Of a DNA stretch of 59,077 nucleotides, positions 31,815 to 40,955 are shown in pieces. Under the pieces are notes generated by a model. The model was not told where the DNA came from and did not search any database. It worked only from the letters and a program-made list of their open reading frames with translations. The DNA is from CAWULT01 sp963923455 (lineage in GTDB: Bacteria; Acidobacteriota; Vicinamibacteria; Vicinamibacterales; UBA2999): NCBI GenBank assembly GCA_963923455.1, contig CAWULT010000015.1, forward strand, positions 1-59,077. The letters are read 5' to 3'. The translations under genes were made by a program, and so were the position numbers. Position 1 is the stretch's first letter. Every line of letters starts with the position of its first letter.

Positions 31815-34037
31815 ATGACCACGAACCTGTCTCGCCGCTCCTTCCTCCGCGCCAGCGCGATCGCTGGCGGTGGTGCCATCTTCGCGATGCACCTCGACCC
31901 GCTCGAACTGTTCGCCCAGGGCGGTCCGCCGCAGGTCGCCTTCGTCGCGACGGCCTTCGTCAAGATCGCGCCCGACGGCATCGTCACCATCATCTCGAAG
32001 AACCCCGAGATCGGTCAGGGCATCAAGAACATGCTGCCCATGATCATCGCCGACGAGCTCGACGTCGCGTGGAGCAACGTCCGCGTCGAGCAGGCCGACG
32101 TCGACCAGCGCAAGTACGGCGCTCAGGTGGCCGGCGGCAGCACGGCGACCCCGGTCAACTGGGATCCGTGCCGGCAGGTCGGCGCCGCCGTGCGCCAGAT
32201 GGTGTTGGCGGCGTGTGCGCAGAAGTGGAGCGTGCCGGCGAGCGAACTGACCACCTCGGCCGGCGTCGTCAGGCACCGCGCCAGCAACCGTACGGCCGGC
32301 TACGGCGAGCTCGCCGCGGCCGCAGCGGCGATGCCGGTGCCCACGCTGAGCATGGTGCCGCTCAAGGACCCGAAGGACTACACGATCATCGGCAAGCCGA
32401 TGCGCGGCGTGGACACGACGAAGGTCACCACCGGCCAGCCGATCTTCAGCATCGACTTCACGCTGCCCGGCATGCTGTGGGCCGTCTACGAGAAGGCCCC
32501 GGTGTTCGGCGCGAAGGTGGCCTCGGCCAACCTCGATCAGATCAAGGCGCTGCCGGGCGTCAAGCACGCCTTCGTGCTCGAGGGCGGTGCCGACCTGACC
32601 GCTGTGGCTCCCGGCGTGGCGATCGTCGCCGACAGCTGGTGGCAGGCGCAGTCGGCCCGCAAGCAGCTCAAGGTGACGTGGGCCTCGCACCCGACCGCGC
32701 AGCAGGGGTCGGTGGCGTTCCAGACCAGGGCGGACGAACTCGGCAAGGGTGCCCCCCAGACGAAGCTGCGCACCGACGGCGATGTCGACAAGGCTTTGGC
32801 CGGCGCGGCCAAGGTGGTCGAGGCGTCGTACATGTATCCGTTCATCCCGCACGCGCCGCTCGAACCGCAGAACTGCGTCGCGCACTGGCAGAACGGCAAG
32901 ATCGAGATCTGGGCGCCCAGCCAGACGCCGGCGGCCGGCCTGGCCGTCGTGGCCAACACGCTCGGCATCCAGCAGTCCGACATCACGATGCACCTGATGA
33001 AGGTCGGGGGCGGCTTCGGGCGCCGGCTGACCAACGACTACGTGGCCGAGACGGCGGCCATCGCCAAGCAGGTCGGCAACGTGCCGGTCAAGCTGTTGTG
33101 GACCCGTGAAGACGACATGCGGCACGACATGTTCCGTCCCGCCGGCTATCACTATCTGAAGGGCGGCGTGGACGCCTCGGGCAAGATCGTCGCGTGGCGC
33201 AACCACTTCGTGACGTTCGGGTCGACCGCGCCCAGCGCCCCGGGGCCGACGCCCTCGGGCTATGCCACGGCGGCGAACATCCCGGGCGTGCAGTTCCCGG
33301 CCCTCTTCGTGCCGAACTTCGACTTCGGCGACTCGAAGATCCCGCTCGGCGTGCCGACCGGCGCGCTGCGCGCCCCGGGCAGCCACGCCTACTGCTTCGT
33401 GTTCCAGTCGTTCATCGACGAGCTGGCGCACGCGGCGGGCAAGGACCCGATCGACTTCCGCCTGGAACTGCTGTCGACCCAGCACTATCCCGCGCCGGAG
33501 CGGGGCGGTGACGGCTTCGACGCCAAGCGGATGATCGGCGTGCTGAAGCTGGTGGCGGAGAAGTCGGACTGGAAGGCCAAGCGTCCGCAGGGCACCGCGG
33601 TCGGCGTGGGCTTCCAGTACAGCCACCGCGGCTACTTCGCGGAAGTGGCCGAGGTGTCGGTCGACGCCAACAAGCGGATCAAGATCAACAAGGTGTGGGT
33701 GGCCGGCGACATCGGCAGCCAAATCATCAACCCGCTGCACGCCGAGAACCTCGTCCAGGGCGGCGTGATCGAGGGCATCAGCCACATGATGCAGGAGATC
33801 ACGTTCGATGGCGGCGCCGCGGTGCAGAGCAACTTCCACCAGGTGCCGCTGCTGAGGCTGGCGCAGGCGCCGCCGGTGATCGAGGCGCACTGGGTGAAGT
33901 CCAACAACCCGCCGACCGGCCTGGGCGAGCCCTCGCTGCCGCCCATCCTGCCCGCGGTGGCCAACGCCATCTTCTCGGCCAGCGGCACGCGGGTGCGATC
34001 GCTTCCGCTGTCGAAGCACGGATTCCGCTGGGCCTGA
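31815..34037 (+). CDS. iorB: Isoquinoline 1-oxidoreductase/aldehyde dehydrogenase-type molybdenum subunit, Tat-exported
   Basis: 740 residues. A Tat motif SRRSFLRASA at the N-terminus indicates export of a folded, cofactor-loaded enzyme to the periplasm. Family features are NPEIGQGIKNMLPMIIADEL, HAPLEPQNCVAHW, KVGGGFGRRL, VPTGALRAPGSHAY and the active-site Glu in TGLGEPSLPP. Xanthine-dehydrogenase-family enzymes of this type hydroxylate aldehydes or N-heteroaromatics at a Mo-cytosine-dinucleotide centre. GAGGAGG lies before the ATG, 11 bases after the [2Fe-2S] gene. A membrane-linked cytochrome c often accompanies such pairs but none is adjacent, so the electron acceptor is unclear. Confidence 0.9.
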   Translation: MTTNLSRRSFLRASAIAGGGAIFAMHLDPLELFAQGGPPQVAFVATAFVKIAPDGIVTIISKNPEIGQGIKNMLPMIIADELDVAWSNVRVEQADVDQRKYGAQVAGGSTATPVNWDPCRQVGAAVRQMVLAACAQKWSVPASELTTSAGVVRHRASNRTAGYGELAAAAAAMPVPTLSMVPLKDPKDYTIIGKPMRGVDTTKVTTGQPIFSIDFTLPGMLWAVYEKAPVFGAKVASANLDQIKALPGVKHAFVLEGGADLTAVAPGVAIVADSWWQAQSARKQLKVTWASHPTAQQGSVAFQTRADELGKGAPQTKLRTDGDVDKALAGAAKVVEASYMYPFIPHAPLEPQNCVAHWQNGKIEIWAPSQTPAAGLAVVANTLGIQQSDITMHLMKVGGGFGRRLTNDYVAETAAIAKQVGNVPVKLLWTREDDMRHDMFRPAGYHYLKGGVDASGKIVAWRNHFVTFGSTAPSAPGPTPSGYATAANIPGVQFPALFVPNFDFGDSKIPLGVPTGALRAPGSHAYCFVFQSFIDELAHAAGKDPIDFRLELLSTQHYPAPERGGDGFDAKRMIGVLKLVAEKSDWKAKRPQGTAVGVGFQYSHRGYFAEVAEVSVDANKRIKINKVWVAGDIGSQIINPLHAENLVQGGVIEGISHMMQEITFDGGAAVQSNFHQVPLLRLAQAPPVIEAHWVKSNNPPTGLGEPSLPPILPAVANAIFSASGTRVRSLPLSKHGFRWA

Positions 34038-34068
34038 TCGCGGCCCGGCGTCCGGCCCTGTTCTCCGT

Positions 34069-34110
34069 CTCCCGGCTTCCAGTCACCTGGAAGCCGGGAG
34101 TTCGTGTTTT
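34069..34110 (+). terminator. Intrinsic terminator after iorB
   Basis: A perfect 14-bp stem (34069-34082 and 34087-34100, loop TCAC) followed by TTCGTGTTTT. Confidence 0.85.
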
Positions 34111-34259
34111 GGGGGAACTCGGGCCAGCGTGCCGCCTGCCATGTGCGGCGGATCCAACGAATCGGATGGCCGCGTCCCGTGGATTGGATGGCTGCCCGCC
34201 ACTCCGGTGCCGGTGTGCCGGAAATGGCCGGAAAACGGCGCTTTGGCGCGATGGCGAAA

Positions 34260-34275
34260 GGGCAAGCTAGTTGCT
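34260..34275 (+). promoter_or_regulatory. Sigma-54-like element upstream of the first TonB receptor
   Basis: GGGCAAGCTAGTTGCT has GG and GC of the -24/-12 type exactly 12 bases apart and a TTGCT -12 element. The overlapping TATACT (34277-34282) is an alternative sigma-70 -10. The same region before the second receptor has the same spacing. Confidence 0.4.
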
Positions 34276-34384
34276 CTATACTATCCGGCCGTTGGAGGCT
34301 ACCCGGCGAGCGGGTTCGATCTGGCGCCGAATGCGGCCGCCCCGTCCGTTGGACTACGTCGTCCGAATTGGAGGTACGAGCACT

Positions 34385-37300
34385 ATGCGCATGTTTGCGA
34401 AGGCCGTCGTCTTGGCGGTCGTCGTTCTGTTCCCGTCATTGGCGCACGCGCAATCGGTGGCGGGCGTCGTCCGTGACGCGTCCGGGGCCGTGTTGCCCGG
34501 TGTCACGGTCGAGGCTGCGAGTCCGGCCCTGATCGAGAAGGTCCGCACCACCGTGACCGACGGTACCGGACAGTACCGTCTCGACGCGCTGGCGGTAGGC
34601 ACCTACTCGGTGAGCTACTCCCTGCCCGGCTTCTCGACCGTCAAGCGCGACGGTGTCGAGGTGACCACCGGCGTGACCGTGACGCTGAACACCGAGATGC
34701 GCGTCGGCGGCGTCCAGGAGACCATCACGGTCACGGGCGAGACGCCGGTGGTCGACGTCCAGAACAGCCTCCGGGTGCAGCGCGTGCTCGACGACGAGGT
34801 GGTCAAGGCGCTGCCGGCGTCGCGCGGCTACGGCAACCTGCTGGCGACGATCTCGGGCATCCAGTCGACCGGCACGTCGAACACGGGCACCGCCCCCGCG
34901 ATGAACTTCTTCACCTCGCGCGGCGGCCGCAGCAACGAAGGCACGGTCCAGATCGACGGCATGAACGTCGGGTCGGCCTTCAACGGCGGCGGCGTCTCGA
35001 GCTACGCCTACGACACCGGCAACGCGCAGGAGGTGCAGGTCACGGTGGCCGGCGGCCTCGGCGAGGCCGACCGCGGCGGCCCGCAGTTCAACATCGTCCC
35101 GAAGACGGGCGGCAACAACTTCAGCGGCACCTACTTCGGCAGCATCGCGGGCAAGTGGTCGCAGGGCAACAACCTCGACGACACGCTGCGCTCGTTCGGC
35201 CTGCTCGACCCGGCGGAGATCATCAAGAGCTGGGACTCGAGCTTCGCGCTCGGCGGGCCCATCGCGAAGGACAAGGTGTGGTTCTACGCCGTGGCTCGCA
35301 CGATGGGCGCCTACACGGGTATCGCCGGGTTCTACGCGAACGCCAACGCCGGCGATGCCACCAAGTGGACCTACGTGCCGGACCGCGCCATCAAGGAGCG
35401 CAACGCCGAGAGCAAGAAGATCGGCGGCGCCCGCCTGACGGCGCAGCTGAGCCAGCGCAACAAGGTGAGCGCCTACTTCGACTACCAGAAGGCCTGCCAG
35501 GGAGGCGCCTACAAGCAGGGCACCGACCAGTGCCGCGGCCGCGGCGACGACTGGGTCGCCGTCGGCGCGTTCGGCAACTGGTCTCCCGAGGCGTCGCACG
35601 TGTGGGACGACCGCGAGAAGATCTCGCAAGCGTCGTGGTCGTCGCCGGTCACGAACAAGCTGCTCCTCGAGGCGGGTTTCTCGCGCTACGTCAGCAACTG
35701 GGGTGGCCAGACGCCGGCCGGCGCGCTCGACCAGTCGCCGTTCATCCCGGTCACCGAGCAGAGCGTGCTGAACGCACAGGGCCAGCCGACCGGCGTGCCC
35801 GTCGCCAACTTCGTCTACCACGGCTTCGCGGGCCTCGGGAACAACTACCAGTCGCACAACGTGTGGCGCGCGTCGGCGGCATACGTCACCGGTGCCCACA
35901 GCCTGAAGGTGGGCTATGCGGCGGCCCACGAGGTGACGAACCTGTTCGGCAACTATGCCACGCACGGCCTGGCGTACCGCTTCAACGGCGGCGTGCCGAA
36001 CCTGATCACGCAGCGCATCACGCCGTGGCAGCAGGGCAACCACACGCGCTACGACGGCTTCTACGTGCAGGACCAGTGGACGCGTAACCGGTTGACGCTG
36101 CAGGGTGCGCTGCGCTACGAGCACGCGTGGAGCTTCTTCCCGGAGGGGCAGAGCGGCCTGCTGGCCGACAGCGTGTTCGGCGGCGCCAAGTCGACGCTGC
36201 CGGAGGCCAAGGGTGTGACGGGGTACAACGACATCGCCCCGCGCATGGGCTTGGCCTACGACGTGTTCGGCAACGGGAAGACGGCCATCAAGGCGAACCT
36301 GTCGAAGTACTGGCAGTCGGCCGCCAACGACGGCGTCTACATCGCGGCCAACCGGGCGTCGACGTTCCAGCAGACGACCACGCGCGCGTGGGTCGACGGC
36401 AACGGCAACTTCAACCCGGACTGCAACCTGAACAGCGGTGCGGCGCAGGACAACCGCGCCACCGGCGGCGACCTGTGCGGCGCGTGGGACAACGCGCTCT
36501 TCGGCTCGCTGGCCAGTGCCACGGCCCTCAACCCGAAGCTGCTGAACGGCTGGAACATCCGGCCGTTCGACTGGCAGTTCAGCGCGTCGGTGCAGCAGCA
36601 GGTCGTCGACCGGGTGTCGGTCGAAGTGGGCTACAGCCGCCGGTCGTGGGGCAACTTCACCTTCACCGACAACCGCGCGGTGGGCCCGAACGACTTCGAC
36701 ACCTACACGTTCACGGCACCGTCGCACCCCGACCTGCCGACGAGCGGCCAGCCGGTGTCGTACACGCTGCTGAAGCCGGCGGCGTTCGGCCGGGTCGACA
36801 ACTACCTGACGCTGGCGAGCGACTACGGTGACATGAGCTACTACTGGCAGGGCATCGAGGGCACCGTGAACTCGCGGATGCGCAACGGGCTGATGCTGCA
36901 GGGCGGCTTCACGACGGGCGCCGGCTACCGTGACCAGTGCGAGATCTGGGCGGCGCTGCCGGAACTGGTGGGCTCGCAGCAGATCAGCGCGTGCAAGATC
37001 AGCGAACCGTGGCTCTGGACCTGGCGCGGCCTGGCCAACTACGTGATCCCGAAGATCGAGGTCCAGATCAGCGGCATCGTGCGGTCGCAGCCGAACTCGG
37101 CGCCGACGAACGACCCGGCGTCCACCGGTGCGTCGCAGGCGGCCAACCTGATCGTGCCGAACGGGATCGTCCAGACGGCGCTCGGCCGGCCGCTCGCGGG
37201 CAACGCCCAGAACGTCACGCTGAATCTGGCGCTGCAGGGGCAGGTGTATCCCGACCGCCTGAACACGGTCGACATGCGGTTCGCCAAGGTGATCCGCATC

Positions 37301-37480
37301 GGCCGGACGAAGAGCAACGTCGGCATCGACCTCTACAACCTGTTCAACGCGAACACGGGGACGACGTTCAACCAGGTGTTCGGCACGGCCGGTGGCACCA
37401 ACCTGGGCGCGGCCTGGCAGCGCCCGACGGCCATCCTGAACGCCCGGTTCGTGCGCTTCAACGCGACGGTCGACTTCTAG
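34385..37480 (+). CDS. TonB-dependent receptor with N-terminal carboxypeptidase-regulatory domain (copy 1)
   Basis: 1031 residues. Signal peptide (AVVLAVVVLFPSLAHAQ), then a carboxypeptidase-regulatory/Cna-B-like beta domain (VAGVVRDASGAVLPGVTV ... GTYSVSYSLPGFSTV), a plug (ETITVTGETPVVDVQ, GGRSNEGTVQIDGMNVG) and an outer-membrane beta-barrel ending in FVRFNATVDF with the C-terminal Phe expected for Bam-dependent insertion. It imports a large or complexed ligand using TonB/ExbBD energy; the substrate is unknown, and no SusD partner is adjacent. TTGGAGG lies about 10 bases upstream. It is closely related to the next gene, including leader sequence, marking a tandem duplication. Confidence 0.9.
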   Translation: MRMFAKAVVLAVVVLFPSLAHAQSVAGVVRDASGAVLPGVTVEAASPALIEKVRTTVTDGTGQYRLDALAVGTYSVSYSLPGFSTVKRDGVEVTTGVTVTLNTEMRVGGVQETITVTGETPVVDVQNSLRVQRVLDDEVVKALPASRGYGNLLATISGIQSTGTSNTGTAPAMNFFTSRGGRSNEGTVQIDGMNVGSAFNGGGVSSYAYDTGNAQEVQVTVAGGLGEADRGGPQFNIVPKTGGNNFSGTYFGSIAGKWSQGNNLDDTLRSFGLLDPAEIIKSWDSSFALGGPIAKDKVWFYAVARTMGAYTGIAGFYANANAGDATKWTYVPDRAIKERNAESKKIGGARLTAQLSQRNKVSAYFDYQKACQGGAYKQGTDQCRGRGDDWVAVGAFGNWSPEASHVWDDREKISQASWSSPVTNKLLLEAGFSRYVSNWGGQTPAGALDQSPFIPVTEQSVLNAQGQPTGVPVANFVYHGFAGLGNNYQSHNVWRASAAYVTGAHSLKVGYAAAHEVTNLFGNYATHGLAYRFNGGVPNLITQRITPWQQGNHTRYDGFYVQDQWTRNRLTLQGALRYEHAWSFFPEGQSGLLADSVFGGAKSTLPEAKGVTGYNDIAPRMGLAYDVFGNGKTAIKANLSKYWQSAANDGVYIAANRASTFQQTTTRAWVDGNGNFNPDCNLNSGAAQDNRATGGDLCGAWDNALFGSLASATALNPKLLNGWNIRPFDWQFSASVQQQVVDRVSVEVGYSRRSWGNFTFTDNRAVGPNDFDTYTFTAPSHPDLPTSGQPVSYTLLKPAAFGRVDNYLTLASDYGDMSYYWQGIEGTVNSRMRNGLMLQGGFTTGAGYRDQCEIWAALPELVGSQQISACKISEPWLWTWRGLANYVIPKIEVQISGIVRSQPNSAPTNDPASTGASQAANLIVPNGIVQTALGRPLAGNAQNVTLNLALQGQVYPDRLNTVDMRFAKVIRIGRTKSNVGIDLYNLFNANTGTTFNQVFGTAGGTNLGAAWQRPTAILNARFVRFNATVDF

Positions 37481-37510
37481 TCCGGCCGCCGTCCTGGTAC
37501 GTCCGCGAGC

Positions 37511-37548
37511 GCCCCGCCCGGTTCCTTCCGGGCGGGGCGTTCGTGTTT
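37511..37548 (+). terminator. Intrinsic terminator after TonB receptor copy 1
   Basis: A perfect 11-bp GC stem (37511-37521 and 37528-37538, loop TTCCTT) followed by GTTCGTGTTT. Confidence 0.85.
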
Positions 37549-37661
37549 CGGGCTCGCGCCCTGATCCAATCATCCGGAGCAATGCCGGTCACGTATTGGA
37601 TCCCCCCGCAGGGGTGTGCCCGTAAGTCGTTGAACCGCCGCTACTGCGAATCGGGCCCCCC

Positions 37662-37677
37662 TGGCGGGGGAGTTGCT
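37662..37677 (+). promoter_or_regulatory. Sigma-54-like element upstream of the second TonB receptor
   Basis: TGGCGGGGGAGTTGCT matches TGGC-N8-TTGCT with correct -24/-12 spacing. TAGACT (37679-37684) follows, in the same relation as TATACT in copy 1. Each receptor thus has its own promoter after a terminator. Confidence 0.42.
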
Positions 37678-37771
37678 CTAGACTGGGCCGGCGACGAGGG
37701 CGCCGTGGACTTCGATCGTGTGCCCGATTCGCCCTGTCCGTTGGACCGAGTCGCTCCGATTGGAGGTTCGA

Positions 37772-40700
37772 ATGCGCATCGTCGCGAAGGCCGCGCTGCT
37801 GGTGGCCGTCGTCCTGTTCCCCGCGCTGGCCCACGCGCAGTCGCTGGCCGGCGTCGTCCGTGACGCCTCCGGTGCCGTGCTGCCAGGCGTCAGCGTCGAG
37901 GCGGCGAGCCCGGCGCTCATCGAAAAGGTGCGTGTCGCGGTCACGGACGGCACGGGCCAGTACCGGATCGCCGACCTGCGTCCCGGCACCTACACCGTGA
38001 CCTACACGCTGCCGGGCTTCGTGACCGTCAAGCGCGAGGCGGTCGAGGTGAGCGGTGCCGTCACCTTGACGTTGAACGCCGAGATGCGTGTCGGCGGCAT
38101 CCAGGAAACCATCACGGTCACGGGCGAGACGCCCGTGGTCGACGTACAGAGCAGCACCCGTAAGCAGACGGTGCTGGACGACTCGATCATCGCCGCGATT
38201 CCGGCCTCGAGGGGCTACGGCAACCTGCTCGCAACGGTGCCCGGCATCCAGGCGACGGGCCTCGACGTCGGGGCCGCCGTGTCGACCAACTTCTTCACCG
38301 CCCGTGGCGGCCGCGGCAACGAAGGGACCATCCAGATCGACGGCATGAACGTCGGCTCGGCGTTCAACGGCGGCGGCGTGGCGGGCTACGGCTATGACAC
38401 GGCCAACGCGCAGGAGATCCAGGTCACGGTGTCCGGCGGGCTCGGCGAGGCGGACCGCGGCGGTCCGGCATTCAACCTGATCCCGAAGACCGGCGGCAAC
38501 ACCTTCTCGGGCAGCGGCTTCTTCAGTACCGCGGGCAAGTGGTCGCAGGGCAACAACGTCGACGACCGCCTCGAGGGCTTCGGCTTCCGCCGCAACCTGA
38601 AGACGCTCGTCAAGAACTACGACGACAACTTCGCCCTGGGTGGCCCGATCAAGCGGGACCGTCTCTGGTTCTATGGCAACGCCCGCGTTTACGGCAACGT
38701 CAGCCGCGTGCCGAACGCCTTCGCGAACCTCAACGCCGGCAACGCCGCGGTGTGGAACTACGCGCAGGACCCCAATACCGAGGTGCGCAGCCCGTCCGGC
38801 AAGAAGATCGGGGCCATCCGGCTCACCGGCCAGGCCACGCAGAAGAACAAGCTGACCTTCTATTACGACTACCAGAGGGTGTGCAACGGGTCGGCGTTCA
38901 CCGCGGACGGGGACCAGTGCCGCACGCGCGGTGACGACTGGATCGGCCTGGGCGGGACGGCCAGCGCGCCCGAGACCGCCAACCTCTGGGACGACCGCGA
39001 GAAGATCGTCCAGGCCGCGTGGACGTCGACCGCCACGAACAAGCTGCTGCTCGAGGCGGGCCTGTCGTCGTTCAACAGCCGCTGGGGCGGCTACGCTCCG
39101 GCCGGCTCGCCGCGGGGCCTGGTTCCCGTGACGGAGCAGAGCACGCTGGCCGGCGTGCCGCAGCCGAACTACACCTACCGCGGCTGGGTGTCGGCGCCGT
39201 CCAACGATCAGCAGCACAATGTCTGGCGCGCGTCGGCCTCCTACGTGACTGGCTCGCACAACATGAAGGTGGGCTATCAGGCGGCGTACCAGGTGCAGAA
39301 GCAGTTCCAGAACGCAGACAGCCAGATCAGTTACACGTTCAACAACGGGACGCCGATCTCACTGACGCTGCGCGCGGCGCCGCACGCCATCAGCAACCGG
39401 ACGCGCTTCGACGCCTTCTACGTGCAGGACCAGTGGACGAAGGGCCGCGTGACGCTGCAGGGCGGCCTGCGGTACGAGCACGCGTGGAGCTGGCACCCGG
39501 GTGGCGAGAACGGCATCCTGGCGGACAACCAGTTCACCCCCAAGTACCTGTTTCCCGAGATCACCGGCGTGAAGGGCTATCACGACATCAACCCGCGTGC
39601 CGGCGTCGCGTGGGACGTGTTCGGCACCGGCAAGACGTCGGTCAAGGCCAACGTCGGCCAGTACCTGCAAGCGGCCAACAACGACGCGCAGTTCATCATT
39701 GCCAACAACGCGGGCACGCTGCAGCAGACCACCAACCGGCAGTGGACAGACGCCAACCGGAACTTCTCGCCCGACTGCGACCTGCGCAACCCCGTCGCCA
39801 ACGGGGAGTGCGGGGCGTGGACCAACGGCAACTTTGGCAACCCGCTCATCACGACGGTCGTCAACCCCGACGTGCTCAAGGGCTGGGGCGTGCGGCCGTT
39901 CGACATGCAGTGGGGCGTCTCGGTGCAGCAGCAGATCGCGCCGCGCGTGTCGGCCGAGGTGAGCTACAGCAAGCGCTCGTGGTACAACTTCTTCTTCACC
40001 GACAATCGCGCGATCTCGCCGGCCGACTTCGACCGCGTGACCATCACCGCCCCGTCGAACACGAACCTGCCGAACGGCGGCGGCTACCCGGTGACGTTCC
40101 TGACCCGCAACACGCGCTCGGCGCTCGGCGCGACCGACAACTACTACACCTTCGCCAGCGACTACGGCGACGTGTCGGCCTACTGGCACGGTGTCGACGT
40201 CACCGTCAACGCGCGGACGCGCACCGGCCTGACGCTGCAGGGCGGCACGAGCACGGGCCGCGGCGTCCGTGACTTCTGCGCCATCCTCGAGGACCTGCCG
40301 GAGCTGTACGTGACCGGCGGCTCCGGCTTCACGAACTGGCAGCAGGGCTCGTGCGGGGTGACCGAGCCGTGGCTGACGACGTTCCGCGGCCTGGCGTCGT
40401 ACACGATCCCGAAGATCGACGTGCTGATCAGCGCGTCGGCGCGCTCGCAGGCGAACGTGCAGCCGGCCACGACGAACACCTTCGTCGCCACCAACGGCGC
40501 GTCGCTGGCGGCCAACTACGTGATCTCCCCGGCCCTGTTCACGCAGTTGACCGGCCGGACGTTCGCGCCGGGCGTGGCCAACCAGACGGTGGACCTGATG
40601 CTGCCCGGACAGAAGTACGGCGAGCGGGTCAACGCCGTCGACATGCGCTTCGGCAAGATCCTCCGCTTCGGCCGCACGCGGACCAACGTCGCGGTGGACC

Positions 40701-40840
40701 TCTACAACCTGTTCAACGCCAACACCGGAACCGCGTACCAGCAGGCCTTCGACCCGCTGACCAACGGCGCGACGTGGCTGCGCGAGACGACCGTGCTCAG
40801 CCCCCGCTTCGTCCGCTTCAACGTGACCGTGGATTTCTAG
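37772..40840 (+). CDS. TonB-dependent receptor with N-terminal carboxypeptidase-regulatory domain (copy 2)
   Basis: 1022 residues with the same architecture as copy 1: signal peptide (AALLVAVVLFPALAHAQ), carboxypeptidase-regulatory domain, plug (ETITVTGETPVVDVQS) and barrel ending in FVRFNVTVDF. Long identical stretches remain in the N-terminal 250 residues and in the barrel (SAFNGGGV, DLYNLFNANTGT), while surface-loop regions such as the GAC-containing segments differ, as expected if ligand specificity diverged. TTGGAGG precedes the ATG. Base-level similarity with copy 1 extends upstream into the leader. Confidence 0.9.
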   Translation: MRIVAKAALLVAVVLFPALAHAQSLAGVVRDASGAVLPGVSVEAASPALIEKVRVAVTDGTGQYRIADLRPGTYTVTYTLPGFVTVKREAVEVSGAVTLTLNAEMRVGGIQETITVTGETPVVDVQSSTRKQTVLDDSIIAAIPASRGYGNLLATVPGIQATGLDVGAAVSTNFFTARGGRGNEGTIQIDGMNVGSAFNGGGVAGYGYDTANAQEIQVTVSGGLGEADRGGPAFNLIPKTGGNTFSGSGFFSTAGKWSQGNNVDDRLEGFGFRRNLKTLVKNYDDNFALGGPIKRDRLWFYGNARVYGNVSRVPNAFANLNAGNAAVWNYAQDPNTEVRSPSGKKIGAIRLTGQATQKNKLTFYYDYQRVCNGSAFTADGDQCRTRGDDWIGLGGTASAPETANLWDDREKIVQAAWTSTATNKLLLEAGLSSFNSRWGGYAPAGSPRGLVPVTEQSTLAGVPQPNYTYRGWVSAPSNDQQHNVWRASASYVTGSHNMKVGYQAAYQVQKQFQNADSQISYTFNNGTPISLTLRAAPHAISNRTRFDAFYVQDQWTKGRVTLQGGLRYEHAWSWHPGGENGILADNQFTPKYLFPEITGVKGYHDINPRAGVAWDVFGTGKTSVKANVGQYLQAANNDAQFIIANNAGTLQQTTNRQWTDANRNFSPDCDLRNPVANGECGAWTNGNFGNPLITTVVNPDVLKGWGVRPFDMQWGVSVQQQIAPRVSAEVSYSKRSWYNFFFTDNRAISPADFDRVTITAPSNTNLPNGGGYPVTFLTRNTRSALGATDNYYTFASDYGDVSAYWHGVDVTVNARTRTGLTLQGGTSTGRGVRDFCAILEDLPELYVTGGSGFTNWQQGSCGVTEPWLTTFRGLASYTIPKIDVLISASARSQANVQPATTNTFVATNGASLAANYVISPALFTQLTGRTFAPGVANQTVDLMLPGQKYGERVNAVDMRFGKILRFGRTRTNVAVDLYNLFNANTGTAYQQAFDPLTNGATWLRETTVLSPRFVRFNVTVDF

Positions 40841-40864
40841 GCCCGGCGCCCGCCCCGTCACGCC

Positions 40865-40909
40865 GCGAACGCCTCGCCTCCGGTGCTGCCGGGGCGGGGC
40901 GTTCGCATT
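40865..40909 (+). terminator. Terminator-like hairpin after TonB receptor copy 2
   Basis: Long imperfect stem (GCGAACGCC... 40865-40883 with ...GGCGTTCGC to 40906) followed by ATTT. It is placed between convergent genes and may serve both. Confidence 0.7.
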
Positions 40910-40955
40910 TCCGCGGTGCCGATGCCGGGGCGCGGCGCCGCCGGTGTACGTCCGT

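Larger units (their letters stand above)
34038..34384. other. Intergenic region: iorB terminator, then promoter and leader of the first TonB receptor
   Basis: 347 bases. It holds a strong terminator (34069-34110), a sigma-54-like or -10 element around 34260-34282 and a leader of about 100 bases ending in TTGGAGG before the ATG. No coding sequence is convincing in it. Confidence 0.7.
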
